64,000 bases of DNA from Alphaproteobacteria bacterium. Lineage in GTDB: Bacteria; Pseudomonadota; Alphaproteobacteria; SMXS01. A program made the position numbers and the translations under genes. Below the pieces are notes generated by a model. The model saw nothing but the letters and a program-made list of their open reading frames with translations, was not told the origin of the DNA and did not search any database. The number at the start of each line of letters is the position of its first letter. Position 1 is the stretch's first letter. Of the stretch, positions 46,130 to 55,572 are shown one piece after another. The DNA is taken from the NCBI GenBank assembly GCA_028284945.1, contig JANQQJ010000029.1, positions 1-64,000 of the forward strand, read 5' to 3'.

Positions 46130-47533
46130 ATGAACGTCGAAAACCCCAAGCAAATGAAGCCCGGCGAGGCGCGGTCCGAGGGCCCCTCTGTCCAGGACTA
46201 TCTGAATACGGAAAAAGTACCCGTTCCCGACGTGCTGCGCCGTGACGTGAATGTTCACATGGGCAGCGAGGATTTGAACACCCGCCGCTGGACCAGCCGC
46301 GACTTTGCGGAGGCCGAAATGGAAAAGGTTTGGGCCAAGGTCTGGCAGTTCGCCTGCCGTGAAGAGCACATTCCCGAAGTCGGCGATCACATTGTTTATG
46401 ATATCGGCGACTGGAGCTTCATTGTCATGCGGGTCGCTGAAGACGAGATCCGGGCCTATTACAACGCCTGCCTGCACCGGGGCACGCAGCTTCGCGCGTC
46501 AGGTTCCATGGGTAATGTGCCGCAGCTTCGTTGCCCGTTTCATGGGTTCACCTGGAATCTTGATGGCACGCTTCAGGAAATCCCCTGCGACTGGGATTTT
46601 CCGCATATCGACAAAGACAATTTCGATCTGCCGCAGGCGCGGGTTGAAACCTGGGGCGGCTTTGTTTTCCTCACCATGGATGACGATGCAGAACCGCTGC
46701 TCGACTTCCTGGGCGACATTACCGAAGAGTTCTCGTCCTGGGATTTCGAGAACAAGTTCATCCTCAACCACATCGGCAAGCGGGTCGATATGAACTGGAA
46801 AGTGGGCGTTGAGGCGTTCATCGAAAGCTATCATGTGATCGCGACCCACCCGCAGATCATGCCCTCAACGGGCGATGCGAATACTCAATATGATGTCGAT
46901 CCGGACCAGAACTATAACCGGATGATTACCGCCATGGCGGTGCCCAGCCCGCATCTGGGCGACGATGTGCCGGAACAGAAGATTGTCGATGCCATGACTG
47001 GCCGGTCCTATCGGCTCAATATCGAGGATAGTGAATTCGCCGTGCCTGAAGGCAAGACCGCGCGCGAGTTCATGAGCGACCTGCGCCGGGCCACCATCGC
47101 CGACCAGTTCAAGAAGGACTATTCCCATTCGACCGATTCGGAAATGCTTGATGCCATTCAGTATTGGGTGTTCCCCAACTTCTTCCCCTGGGGCGGCTAT
47201 GGCACCAACATCGTCTACCGTTTCCGGCCCGACGGGCTGAACCCGGATTCAGCGCTGATGGAAGTGTTCATTCTGTGCGATTACGACACATCCGGCCCCC
47301 GGCCTGAACCGGCGCCGTTCCGCCTGTTGGGAGAGGATGAAGAGTGGATTGAAGCCTCCGACCAGATCGGCGGGCTCGCCGCCGTGTTCCAGCAGGACAT
47401 GGCCAATATGCCCCGCGTGCAGAAGGGGATGAAGACCCTGGCGCGCAACAAGGGTGTGACGCTTGCCAACTATCAGGAAAGCCGTGTCCGCCATCTGCAC
47501 AAGAAGCTCGACGAGTATATGAACACGGAATAA
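46130..47533 (+). CDS. Rieske aromatic ring-hydroxylating oxygenase, alpha subunit
   Basis: A 467-residue oxygenase. The Rieske 2Fe-2S ligands are Cys114-x-His116 (NACLHRGTQL) and Cys135-x2-His138 (RCPFHGFTW). The mononuclear iron site has the His-x4-His pair in FIESYHVIATHPQ near 237, with a carboxylate expected further on. Such enzymes hydroxylate or demethylate aromatic, steroid or quaternary-amine substrates using electrons from a ferredoxin, and the next gene encodes one. No reductase or beta subunit gene is adjacent. The substrate cannot be told from sequence; the flanking SCP2, acyl-CoA dehydrogenases and MFS genes suggest a lipid-like or aromatic acid. Confidence 0.94.
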   Translation: MNVENPKQMKPGEARSEGPSVQDYLNTEKVPVPDVLRRDVNVHMGSEDLNTRRWTSRDFAEAEMEKVWAKVWQFACREEHIPEVGDHIVYDIGDWSFIVMRVAEDEIRAYYNACLHRGTQLRASGSMGNVPQLRCPFHGFTWNLDGTLQEIPCDWDFPHIDKDNFDLPQARVETWGGFVFLTMDDDAEPLLDFLGDITEEFSSWDFENKFILNHIGKRVDMNWKVGVEAFIESYHVIATHPQIMPSTGDANTQYDVDPDQNYNRMITAMAVPSPHLGDDVPEQKIVDAMTGRSYRLNIEDSEFAVPEGKTAREFMSDLRRATIADQFKKDYSHSTDSEMLDAIQYWVFPNFFPWGGYGTNIVYRFRPDGLNPDSALMEVFILCDYDTSGPRPEPAPFRLLGEDEEWIEASDQIGGLAAVFQQDMANMPRVQKGMKTLARNKGVTLANYQESRVRHLHKKLDEYMNTE

Positions 47534-47543
47534 GCGCGGCTCA

Positions 47544-47864
47544 TTGGCCACCGTCACAATCCTACCATCCGGCCTGACCGTTCAGGTCGGTGAGTGGGAT
47601 CATCTGCTCCGGGCCGCGCACGACCAGGGGCTTCGATGGCCGAATATGTGTGGCGGGGGCGGCACCTGCCGCAAATGCGTGCTTTCTGTCCTGGAAGGCG
47701 CAGACCACGCCTCACAGCCGACATCATTCGAGTTGCAGGGTCTTGCCAGTATCGCCCACAAGCTTGAAGGCGAACCCAAACCGGTACGCCTCGCCTGCAT
47801 GCTGCGGACTAAAGGCGATATGGTGGTGAAAAAGGATGGCGTTGCACTGGCGCCTGAGGATTAA
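47544..47864 (+). CDS. 2Fe-2S ferredoxin
   Basis: A 106-residue plant-type ferredoxin. The cluster cysteines are in NMCGGGGTCRKCVLSV near 36-46 and LACML near 87. It starts at TTG ten bases after the oxygenase stop, so the two are one operon. It would pass electrons to the Rieske oxygenase. The reductase is probably encoded elsewhere, since none is nearby. Confidence 0.93.
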   Translation: MATVTILPSGLTVQVGEWDHLLRAAHDQGLRWPNMCGGGGTCRKCVLSVLEGADHASQPTSFELQGLASIAHKLEGEPKPVRLACMLRTKGDMVVKKDGVALAPED

Positions 47865-47876
47865 ATCAGCCACTGT

Positions 47877-47894
47877 GTTACCGTTAGGTAACGG
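47877..47894 (+). promoter_or_regulatory. Palindrome before MFS copy 3
   Basis: GTTACC (47877-47882) and GGTAAC (47887-47892) form a perfect six-base stem with a GTTA loop, and CCGTTA/TAACGG overlap it as a second palindrome. It lies just before the ribosome site of the third MFS gene. It may be an operator or a weak attenuator; a run of six T follows further on. Confidence 0.3.
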
Positions 47895-47905
47895 AGAGCG
47901 CTTTT

Positions 47906-49201
47906 TTGTCCACATCGACCCCGGTTCGTGACGATGCAACCGATAACCGGTGGTATGTCGCCAGTATTCTCCTGCTCGTTCACATTTTCGCCCATGTCGA
48001 CCGAATGGTGTTCAATGTCCTTATTGAACCCATCAAGACAGAGTTCGGCCTTTCCGACACGGTGATGGGGCTGATGACGGGTCTCGCTTTTGCAGCCTTT
48101 TATGCCCTGGTCGGCATTCCCTTGGCCTATGTGGCGGATCGGTTTAATCGCCGCAATCTGATCGCCGCCTCCATCGCGGTCTGGAGCGTGATGACCGTAC
48201 TGTGTGGCATGGCCGCGTCTGCCATACAGCTCGTGTTGGCCCGCATAGGCGTGGCCATCGGCGAGGCGGGGTCGAATCCGGCGTCGCATTCGATCATCGC
48301 CGACCTGTTCGAACCGGCGAAACGTGCCATGCCTATGGGGCTGCTCGCGACGGGTCCAAATCTTGGCATCATGTTGGGATTCATGATCGGTGGGTTGATA
48401 AGCGCGACCTATGGCTGGCGCTGGGCTTTTGTCGTCGCGGGCCTTCCCGGGTTGCTGATCGCCGTGTTGGTCTTGATGACCATCCGTGAACCGAGACGCG
48501 GCCACGCGGATGGCCACGCCATGGCGGCAGGGCCTGGTGGCGGCGGCGTTCGTGATGTTCTCGCCACCATGCGAGAGCGGCGGTCGCTGATCTGGATTGT
48601 CGCCGGGTTTTCCTTTGCAGGCATGTACGGCTTTGGGGCGATTTCCTGGATCACACCGATGTTCAACCGCAGCTACGGGATGAGCGAAGGCGAGATCGCC
48701 ATCTGGATCGGCCTTGTCGCCGGGGTGGCCGGCACGATCGGAACCTTTTCCGGCGGGTATCTTGCCGATCGGTTTGGCAAGCGAGACGTGCGCTGGCGGC
48801 TCTGGATCATCTGTGTTGTCGCGGTGGGTGCTGCGCCTTTTGGCTTGGCTGCTTTCCTCGTGCAGAACCCATGGGCGACCCTCGCGCTTTTTGTTGTGCC
48901 GGGTACGATCGCTGTCTTCCATGCCGGTCCAAGCTTTGCGCTGGTGCAGGGGCTGGTCGACGTCCGTATTCGCGCGGTCACATCGGCGTTCCTGCTCTTC
49001 ATCCTGAACGTGGTGGGCGGGGGGTTGGGTCCCCTGATGGTCGGCGTTCTCAGCGACCTGCTTCTGCCAAGCTACGGGTCGGAATCCGTGCGCTACGCCA
49101 TGATGACCCTGACGATCCCCGCGCTCCTAAGCGCATTCTGCTATTTCATGGCAACGCGGACCCTGAGGCAGGACCTGGAAGCCGCCGGTTCGGCGCACTA
49201 G
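47906..49201 (+). CDS. Spinster-type MFS transporter, copy 3
   Basis: A 431-residue transporter of the same subgroup as the pair at 42050-44877, seen from FAHVDRMVFNVLIEPIKTEF, LAYVADRFNRRNLI, and ARIGVAIGEAGSNPASHSII. It is more diverged than those two. It starts with TTG; the CGGAGAG just upstream is a suitable ribosome site. It follows the oxygenase/ferredoxin pair and ends overlapping the LysR gene by four bases, converging. Confidence 0.9.
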   Translation: MSTSTPVRDDATDNRWYVASILLLVHIFAHVDRMVFNVLIEPIKTEFGLSDTVMGLMTGLAFAAFYALVGIPLAYVADRFNRRNLIAASIAVWSVMTVLCGMAASAIQLVLARIGVAIGEAGSNPASHSIIADLFEPAKRAMPMGLLATGPNLGIMLGFMIGGLISATYGWRWAFVVAGLPGLLIAVLVLMTIREPRRGHADGHAMAAGPGGGGVRDVLATMRERRSLIWIVAGFSFAGMYGFGAISWITPMFNRSYGMSEGEIAIWIGLVAGVAGTIGTFSGGYLADRFGKRDVRWRLWIICVVAVGAAPFGLAAFLVQNPWATLALFVVPGTIAVFHAGPSFALVQGLVDVRIRAVTSAFLLFILNVVGGGLGPLMVGVLSDLLLPSYGSESVRYAMMTLTIPALLSAFCYFMATRTLRQDLEAAGSAH

Positions 49202-50049
49202 CCGGCCCGGCCTTCGATCAGGTCACGCCGTTTGGTGAAAACGTCAGCCAGGAAATCAAGCACCTTCCGGACCCGCGCGGTTTTGCGGAGGTCTTGATGG
49301 GTCAACAGCCAGATGTCCCAGCCCGGATAGAGTTCGGGTTCGGTCAGCCGCTCGAGTTCGGGCTGTAGGTCGGCATACATGCAGGGCAGCTGACTGATCC
49401 CCAGGCCCCGGCGCACGGCGTCGAATTTGGTGATGGAGCTATCGACGCGAAACCCGAGCGGCAGGTCGGGATAGTGCCGCTTGATCCACAGCGGCTCCTC
49501 TTCTTCATCGGTCCATCCAATCCAGCCCGTATGCTCTACCTCTTTGCGGCCATAGACCGCATAGGCCAGCGTTGCCAGCTTCCGACCGACCAGGGTCTCG
49601 TCGGGTGCGCCGGTCACCCGCACGGCTACATCGGCCTCGCGTTGTGACAGGCTGTGCACCCTGTCTGAGGCGAGCAGCCGGACTTCGATTTCGGGATGGT
49701 CGGCGGCAAAGCCGGCCAGCTCCTCCAGCAGAAAGGAGATAATGATGCTCTCGGATGCTGTTACGCGAACCGGGCCAGTTGCCCGTGTATCGCGCCCGGC
49801 GATTTCCCGGTCGAGGGCAAAAGCCGCCGCTTCCATCTGCTCGGCATAGGCGCGGATTTCCTCGCCTGCTGCGGTCAGCGAATAGCCGGACCGCAACCTA
49901 TCAAACAGCCGGCTCTCCAGCTTTTCCTCAAGCGCTGCAATGCGCCGAGAGACGGTTGAATGGTTGACGCCTAGTGCTTCCGATGCGGCTGAAACAGACC
50001 CCTCCCGCGCCAGCGCCAAAAACACCCGAATGTCGTCCCAGTCTTTCAT
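49198..50049 (-). CDS. LysR family transcriptional regulator
   Basis: A 283-residue regulator. The N-terminal winged helix is WDDIRVFLALAREGSVSAAS with the recognition helix NHSTVSRRIAALEEKL. An effector-binding domain occupies residues 90-283. It resembles the subgroup with the RVTASESI start of the effector domain. It is convergent with the MFS gene rather than divergent, so its targets cannot be read from position. It may respond to the compound used by the neighbouring oxygenase. Confidence 0.9.
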   Translation of the reverse strand: MKDWDDIRVFLALAREGSVSAASEALGVNHSTVSRRIAALEEKLESRLFDRLRSGYSLTAAGEEIRAYAEQMEAAAFALDREIAGRDTRATGPVRVTASESIIISFLLEELAGFAADHPEIEVRLLASDRVHSLSQREADVAVRVTGAPDETLVGRKLATLAYAVYGRKEVEHTGWIGWTDEEEEPLWIKRHYPDLPLGFRVDSSITKFDAVRRGLGISQLPCMYADLQPELERLTEPELYPGWDIWLLTHQDLRKTARVRKVLDFLADVFTKRRDLIEGRAG

Positions 50050-50052
50050 GAG

Positions 50053-50487
50053 CTAAAACTCCGGATGAGACGGATCCAGTTCGTAGGCCGAGACGAGATG
50101 AGAGGCGGATTGGCCATTTTCCCCCAATGCACGGTAGGCAGCGGCCAGTGCCATATGTGCTGTTGCACCAATATCGTGTTTCCACTGCCATGAGTTGAAG
50201 TGAATCAGATATCGGCGCCAAGGCTGTGATCTGATGTTGGCGACAAACCGTTCACCGGGATCAATTGCAGCAGCTGCATCGCCGCGGCCTAGGGCCTGCA
50301 TGCAGGAACGGAAATCGCGTTTGTAGTATGACGCGAGCCGGCCCATGGCCAGCAGTGGGACAAGCATCACAAATAGTATCCACAGCCCTCTTGTTGAGGC
50401 CATGACTGCGACTGCACCGTAAGCAATTGCATTGAGCCATAGAATGAGGGTGATCCTACGGGTTTTGTTTATCTGATAAGATTCCAT
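50053..50487 (-). CDS. Hypothetical membrane protein with TPR-like end
   Basis: A 144-residue protein with two membrane helices near residues 14-50 (LILWLNAIAYGAVAVMAS and GLWILFVMLVPLLAMG). A soluble C-terminal part ends AAAYRALGENGQSASHLVSA, which looks like one tetratricopeptide hairpin. The family is not recognised. It follows the acyl-CoA dehydrogenase by 25 bases on the same strand and precedes the LysR gene by three bases. Confidence 0.6.
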   Translation of the reverse strand: MESYQINKTRRITLILWLNAIAYGAVAVMASTRGLWILFVMLVPLLAMGRLASYYKRDFRSCMQALGRGDAAAAIDPGERFVANIRSQPWRRYLIHFNSWQWKHDIGATAHMALAAAYRALGENGQSASHLVSAYELDPSHPEF

Positions 50488-50512
50488 TTTCAGGTGCCGT
50501 TACTATAATTCA

Positions 50513-51694
50513 TCAAATCCCCATTTGCCGCGCGGCGAGGTCGAGCATGATTTCTTCGGATCCGCCGCCGATGGCATTGACGCGCACCTCGCGGTAAATC
50601 CGTTCGACGCGGTTGCCGCGAATGAAGCTGGCGCCGCCCAGAATTTGCGCGGCCTCGCGCGCACAGAATTCCATAGTCCGCGTCGCCTGCACCTTCAACA
50701 GGGCCAGGTCTGCCGCGACGTTCTCATTTTGCGAGACCCGCCAGGTCGATATTTCCAGAAACGACTGCGTGGCTTTGATCTTGCGCACCATCTCTGAAAT
50801 CTTGTGCCGGATGACCTGATGGTCGGCCAGGCGCTTGCCAAAGGTCTCGCGCTGCTGCGCCCACTCGACAGCTTCTTCCAGGCAGGCTTTGGCAGAGCCG
50901 ACGCACCCAGCAGCCATGCCCAGCCGCTCGCCGTTAAAGTTGGCCATCACGGCGGCAAAACCGTTGTTTTCCGCCCCGACCAGGTTTTCGACGGGGACTT
51001 CGACGTCTTCGAAATAAAGCGTTGCGGTGTCCGATGCCCACCAGCCCATCTTGTCGAGCTTCGTGCGCGAGAAGCCTTTGGCATCGGTGGGGATCACCAG
51101 CACGGAAATACCGCCGGCGCCCTTGTCGCCCGTGCGGACAGCCGTGGTCACGTAGTCGGCCCGCATACCCGAGGTGATATAAGTCTTCGAGCCATTGACG
51201 ACATAGTGATCGCCTTTGCGGACGGCGCGGGTTTTAATCGCGGCCACGTCGGACCCCCCTGAGGGTTCGGTGATGCCCAGCGAGATGATTTTCTCCCCCG
51301 CCAGCACCGGGGGTGCGATGCGCTGTTTCAGCTCTTCCGACCCGCCCGCCAGTACCGGTGGTAGACCAATCCCGTGGGTCATGAGGCCCGCACCGATGCC
51401 ACCTGCGCCCAGCCGGCTCATCTCGTCCGATGTGACGAGCCGGTGGAAGTGGTCGATGCCTTCTGAAATACCGCCATATTCTTCCGGATAACCCATACGC
51501 AGCAGGCCAAAGTCTGATGCGGTCTTGTGGATGGAGCGCGGCATTTCACCCGCCTCCTCCCATTCCTCTATGTGAGGCTTGATCTCGACTTCCAGAAAGC
51601 GGCGCAGCTGTGCCCGCCATTCGGCGTGGGTCTCATCATAGAAGGGGCTGACCGCGTCCAAGGCATCAACGTCGAAAGGCCGGTTTTTCAGCAT
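50513..51694 (-). CDS. Acyl-CoA dehydrogenase
   Basis: A 393-residue flavoprotein. Motifs: ISLGITEPSGGSDVAAIKTR near 142, YVVNGSKTYITSGMRADYV near 168, QRETFGKRLADHQVIRHKI near 280 and the end RIYREVRVNAIGGGSEEIML. It lacks the usual RIYGGT and instead reads VNAIGGGSEEI, as in long-branch ACADs of this group. The start is ATG 51694 behind AGGAAAG; a short upstream extension from TTG is not supported. It lies divergent from the glutathione transferase-like gene. Confidence 0.93.
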   Translation of the reverse strand: MLKNRPFDVDALDAVSPFYDETHAEWRAQLRRFLEVEIKPHIEEWEEAGEMPRSIHKTASDFGLLRMGYPEEYGGISEGIDHFHRLVTSDEMSRLGAGGIGAGLMTHGIGLPPVLAGGSEELKQRIAPPVLAGEKIISLGITEPSGGSDVAAIKTRAVRKGDHYVVNGSKTYITSGMRADYVTTAVRTGDKGAGGISVLVIPTDAKGFSRTKLDKMGWWASDTATLYFEDVEVPVENLVGAENNGFAAVMANFNGERLGMAAGCVGSAKACLEEAVEWAQQRETFGKRLADHQVIRHKISEMVRKIKATQSFLEISTWRVSQNENVAADLALLKVQATRTMEFCAREAAQILGGASFIRGNRVERIYREVRVNAIGGGSEEIMLDLAARQMGI

Positions 51695-51814
51695 CGTTTC
51701 TTTCCTGACAGAATCTGGCAAGACCTTCGCTTATTCTATGGACACGGTCCAGCCGGGGGCCAGAACGTCATTATCCAGGATGGCCGGCACGAACCCGGCA
51801 GGGAGCTTAGAGGT

Positions 51815-52441
51815 ATGACCACAGACGCTGAGATCATTTTCTATCACCGTGTTCCGTCGCGAGCACAGGCGGTACGTTGGATGCTGGAGGAACTGGGCGA
51901 ACCCTATGATTTACGGGTCCTCGATTTCGAAAAAGACGAACACAAGTCGCCTGAGTATCTCGCACTCAACCCGATGGGTAAGGTCCCGACGATCGTCCAT
52001 CAGGGGGTGCCGGTATCGGAAGTGGCGGCAATCTGCGCCTATCTGGCGGACACTTACCCGAAGGCCGGTCTAGGTGTTCCCATCGGCAGTCCAGGCCGGG
52101 GGCCTTATCTGAAGTGGCTGTTCTTCGGACCAAGCTGCTTCGAGCCAGCGGTTCTGGAAAAAATGGTCCCGCGCGAGGGCGCGGACCCCTCCTCTGTCGG
52201 GTGGGGCTCGTTTGAGGCGGTGATCGATACGGTTGCAGCCGGTCTTGAGCCGGGTCCTTGGTTCATGGGCGGCCAATTTACAGCAGCGGATATCGTAATT
52301 GGCACAGATCTGCGCTGGGGACAGGGGATGAATCTACTTCCTGAAAATCCGATTCTTGAGGCCTATATCGATCGGCTGAACGAACGGCCGGCGCTAAACC
52401 GGGCAACGAAATTGGATAACGAAATAGCGGCTCTTTCCTAA
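51815..52441 (+). CDS. Glutathione S-transferase-like protein
   Basis: A 208-residue protein with an N-terminal thioredoxin-fold domain. The start IIFYHRVPSRAQAVRWMLEE and the PxxEVAAICAYLADTYP-type segment (PVSEVAAICAYLADTY) near 68 match the GSH-binding site, with PMGKVPTIV just before. The helical C-terminal domain has GGQFTAADIVIGTDL. It may detoxify or isomerise an intermediate of the catabolic region. The start is ATG 51815; the longer frame is antisense to the acyl-CoA dehydrogenase. Confidence 0.88.
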   Translation: MTTDAEIIFYHRVPSRAQAVRWMLEELGEPYDLRVLDFEKDEHKSPEYLALNPMGKVPTIVHQGVPVSEVAAICAYLADTYPKAGLGVPIGSPGRGPYLKWLFFGPSCFEPAVLEKMVPREGADPSSVGWGSFEAVIDTVAAGLEPGPWFMGGQFTAADIVIGTDLRWGQGMNLLPENPILEAYIDRLNERPALNRATKLDNEIAALS

Positions 52442-52544
52442 AAGAAGGTGTTGCAGGTCACTGTCGGGGGGCTGATCGGTGACCATAGTGGCGCAACCGT
52501 TCCCTGTGATACAGTATTGTGGGGAAAGTTGAGGGAGAGCATCT

Positions 52545-54344
52545 ATGGTGCGTCGTGTCCTGGCCGCCGGTACCGGATTGGCCGCATGTTTGTTGATCGC
52601 AGGTGTCTTTATTCGGCCTGCGCCGGTTGATCCGCTATCTGCGTCTTCATCTAACGTTGCCGAACTGTTTGACCCAACACCGTTAGCCAGAGGCCTATGC
52701 GGCGGGGATGGCGCGCCCAGTCAGTCATTGCGCCAGCTGATCCAGCTGTTTGCAGCACCCGCTGCGCTGGCGGCAGTTGATGCGACTGACATGCCGATTC
52801 TCTACGACAACCTGGGTGATTTTCACGCCCCGATCTCGACCGAAAACGAAGAAGCGCAGGCCTATTTCGACCAGGGTCTGAAACTGGTATTCGGCTTTAA
52901 CCATGCCGAGGCGATCCGTGCCTTCAAGGCGGCTCAAAAGCTGGATCCGAATTGCGCCATGTGTTTCTGGGGTGAGGCGCTGGCATTGGGCCCCAATATC
53001 AACGCACCCATGGCGCCAGAGGCCAATGCACCGGCCCGCGCTGCCAGTCAGGTGGCCATGGCGCTTCGCGCGGATAAACCCGATTACGAGCAGGCGCTGA
53101 TCGAGGCACTGGACACCCGTTATTCAAACGATGCCGAGCCCGACCGGGTGGCGCTCGATGCGGCCTATGCCGACGCGATGGAGGCCGTCCATAAACAGTT
53201 TCCCAACAATCTGACAATTGCGGTGCTTTATGCCGAAGCGGTGATGGATACCCAGCCCTGGGACTATTGGGAGGCGGATTTCGCCACGCCCAAGGGGAAG
53301 ATGGGCCTTGCGCTTGAGGCGATTGAGGGGGTTTTGCAGCGGCACCCGGATCACCCGGGGGCGATCCACCTTTATATCCATGTCACCGAGGCGTCGGTCG
53401 ACCCGTGGCGCGCTGAACCCTATGCCGACCGGCTTTTGACCCTGATGCCCGGGCAGGGGCACTTGGTCCACATGCCGTCGCATACCTATTACCGGATCGG
53501 GCGATTCAAGGATTCACTGGATGCCAATGTCTTGGCGGCGGCAGCTGATGAAGAATATCTGCAGACCGCAGGCGACGGCCCTGTCTATCGCTACGGCTAT
53601 TATCCCCACAACGTCCACTTCCTGATGACATCGGCACAGATGGCGGGCGACTCTGACAACGCGCTATCGTCAGCAGAAAAGCTTGCGGCGATCCTGAATG
53701 ATGACATTGTCGCCGCCGTGGCATGGGTCCAGCCGGTCAAGGCCGCGCCCTATCTCACCCATGCCCAGTTCAGCGACCCGGCAACGATTCTGGCCCAGCC
53801 TGCGCCGCCGTCTCAGTTTCCGTTTGTGACAGCGCTTTGGGAGTATACCCGGGGCGTCGCCTATGCCGCCCAGGGTAATGCAATTCTGGCCCGGCAGGCG
53901 ATCCAGCGAATCACCAGAATTCGCGAAACCGCCGATCTGCAGGTGCTGATCGATGGGGCTGTCCCCGCACCGGAGATTCTCATGGTTGCTGAGCAGGTGC
54001 TGACCGGCCGTATCGCCATGGCGGAACAGAAATATGATCAGGCGGCAGAGGCTTTTGCGGCAGCAGCGGAGCTACAGGATTCACTTGCCTATACCGAGCC
54101 ACCCTACTGGTACTTCCCTGTTCGACAGTCGCTGGGTGCGGCCTTATTGATGGCAGAAAAGACCGATGAAGCGATCCAGGTGCTGCGGGAATCGTTGGTC
54201 CGGGTGCCGAATAATGGCTGGGCGCTCTACGGATTGATGAAGGCCTATGAGGCCAAGGGCGACCTTTTTGCCGCGTCCCATACAAGGGAACTGTTTGAGA
54301 AGGCCTGGGCGGGTGAGGCTCCACCTGATCTCAAGAACATCTAG
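52545..54344 (+). CDS. Exported TPR protein (HMPSH family)
   Basis: A 599-residue protein with an N-terminal signal or anchor (VLAAGTGLAACLLIAGVFI). TPR-like helices are spread over it: YFDQGLKLVFGFNHAEAIRA near 108, and pairs near 430-560. Conserved blocks are DPNCAMCFWGEALALGPNIN, GAIHLYIHVTEAS and GHLVHMPSHTYYRIGRFKDS, which recur in a widespread family of unknown function. The Cys-x2-Cys pair and several His could bind a metal or haem. It is monocistronic by position, and converges on the DUF4760-like gene with a four-base overlap. Confidence 0.8.
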   Translation: MVRRVLAAGTGLAACLLIAGVFIRPAPVDPLSASSSNVAELFDPTPLARGLCGGDGAPSQSLRQLIQLFAAPAALAAVDATDMPILYDNLGDFHAPISTENEEAQAYFDQGLKLVFGFNHAEAIRAFKAAQKLDPNCAMCFWGEALALGPNINAPMAPEANAPARAASQVAMALRADKPDYEQALIEALDTRYSNDAEPDRVALDAAYADAMEAVHKQFPNNLTIAVLYAEAVMDTQPWDYWEADFATPKGKMGLALEAIEGVLQRHPDHPGAIHLYIHVTEASVDPWRAEPYADRLLTLMPGQGHLVHMPSHTYYRIGRFKDSLDANVLAAAADEEYLQTAGDGPVYRYGYYPHNVHFLMTSAQMAGDSDNALSSAEKLAAILNDDIVAAVAWVQPVKAAPYLTHAQFSDPATILAQPAPPSQFPFVTALWEYTRGVAYAAQGNAILARQAIQRITRIRETADLQVLIDGAVPAPEILMVAEQVLTGRIAMAEQKYDQAAEAFAAAAELQDSLAYTEPPYWYFPVRQSLGAALLMAEKTDEAIQVLRESLVRVPNNGWALYGLMKAYEAKGDLFAASHTRELFEKAWAGEAPPDLKNI

Positions 54345-54865
54345 CGGGCCTCGGGCTTCCAGTCCTTGTTTTGCAGAAACGCTGGTTTGCGGTCCTTGCC
54401 GGTCTCGCGGGCGTGACGCTCGGTCAGCCTGTCGGTCAGCCATTCGAACCACTCAAAGGCCGCGGGATTGTTCTCAACACGCCGGTTTGAGTCTACATGC
54501 GGTTTGAGCTTCTGCCAGCACAGGATCAACACATCCCCGTAAATATCGTCGACAATATCCAACGGAACGTGGCGCCGATGCACGAGCACACCGATCGTCT
54601 CGACGGTTTGACCGAAAAGGTGAATCTGGCCCGTCAGTTCGGCGTTCGCCAGCACGTCGCGCGGCCGCAAATCTGCGTCCATCCGATAGACGGTGGCCAT
54701 GGCGTGGATGAATTCAGGCGTTTGAAATGATCGAACCAACTCGCTAATCGCTTCATGGTGACGGGTCATCCTGAACTGGCGCAGTTGGACCGCAGCGAAC
54801 AGCACACCAAAGACAATGGCGACTGTTTCGATCAATGGCAGGACGAGGTCCGCAAGTATTTCCAT
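54341..54865 (-). CDS. Membrane-anchored hypothetical protein (DUF4760-like)
   Basis: A 174-residue protein with one N-terminal membrane segment (LVLPLIETVAIVFGVLFAAV) followed by QLRQFRMTRHHEAISELVRS and a soluble helical part (ETIGVLVHRRHVPLDIVDD, WQKLKPHV, then FEWFEWLTDRL). The layout resembles DUF4760 proteins, which carry a membrane helix and a conserved helical domain of unknown role. It is divergent from the lipoprotein gene at 54967. Confidence 0.6.
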   Translation of the reverse strand: MEILADLVLPLIETVAIVFGVLFAAVQLRQFRMTRHHEAISELVRSFQTPEFIHAMATVYRMDADLRPRDVLANAELTGQIHLFGQTVETIGVLVHRRHVPLDIVDDIYGDVLILCWQKLKPHVDSNRRVENNPAAFEWFEWLTDRLTERHARETGKDRKPAFLQNKDWKPEAR

Positions 54866-54966
54866 GACACCCCCGATAAAGGCAAAGCGATAAGAGCACG
54901 GTAAAGCAGATTTCCTGCTTGGAAAATCAGCGATGGACAGATAGTGCTGTTTAGGGGAGCAAAATC

Positions 54967-55572
54967 ATGATCAGCCCAATGCGATGTGTGGTTGCGATTC
55001 TGTTGTCGGTTGGCATAGCGGCGTGTGGCGAGGAACCTGATACATCGCCCGATGCGGTGCCTGCGGCTGTAAACCCGATCAAGGAAACTAGCATTGCCGA
55101 GTGCGGGGACCGGAACGGTTTTGCACGGCGCTTGACGCGCAATGCCGATGGGGCCCGCTGGGAAAGTGGCTGGATGGGGTATTTCGAGCGTGACTATACC
55201 GTGTGCCTGACCGACTCCAACCGGCTGGAGATTCGGTTTGAGCAATGCATTGTGTGGGGTCCGCGTGTTTCGGGCATGAACAGCAAGCAGATGATGGCGG
55301 AATGCGAAATTCCGCCGTTCAGATGGCAGCGCGGCCGGCAGTCTCTAGGGTTGAACGAGATCGTGCTGGCCGGCATTCGGATCGAGGAAGCCGATGCCCG
55401 GCTGCAAGGGTCAGGCTTGCGCGTTGTCTTCAACTGCAATGACGGATTGCTGGGCTGCGAACGCGTTCATGAGGGCTTCAACAGAAAGGCGCTCTTCGGC
55501 GTGCTCTGCAAAGACCGCGAAGCCTGTGAAGAAAGTGCCGAGATCATCCGCAAGCTGGTGATGGGCGCTTGA
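54967..55572 (+). CDS. Hypothetical lipoprotein
   Basis: A 201-residue lipoprotein: the signal VVAILLSVGIAACG has a clear lipobox with Cys near residue 20. The mature part contains eight or more Cys (AECGDRNG, TVCLTDSN, EQCIVWG, AECEIPP, NCNDGLLGCERV, LCKDREACEE), implying several disulfides in the periplasm. The family is not recognised. Its stop overlaps the next ATG by one base, so it is coupled to the spermidine-synthase-like gene. Confidence 0.65.
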   Translation: MISPMRCVVAILLSVGIAACGEEPDTSPDAVPAAVNPIKETSIAECGDRNGFARRLTRNADGARWESGWMGYFERDYTVCLTDSNRLEIRFEQCIVWGPRVSGMNSKQMMAECEIPPFRWQRGRQSLGLNEIVLAGIRIEEADARLQGSGLRVVFNCNDGLLGCERVHEGFNRKALFGVLCKDREACEESAEIIRKLVMGA

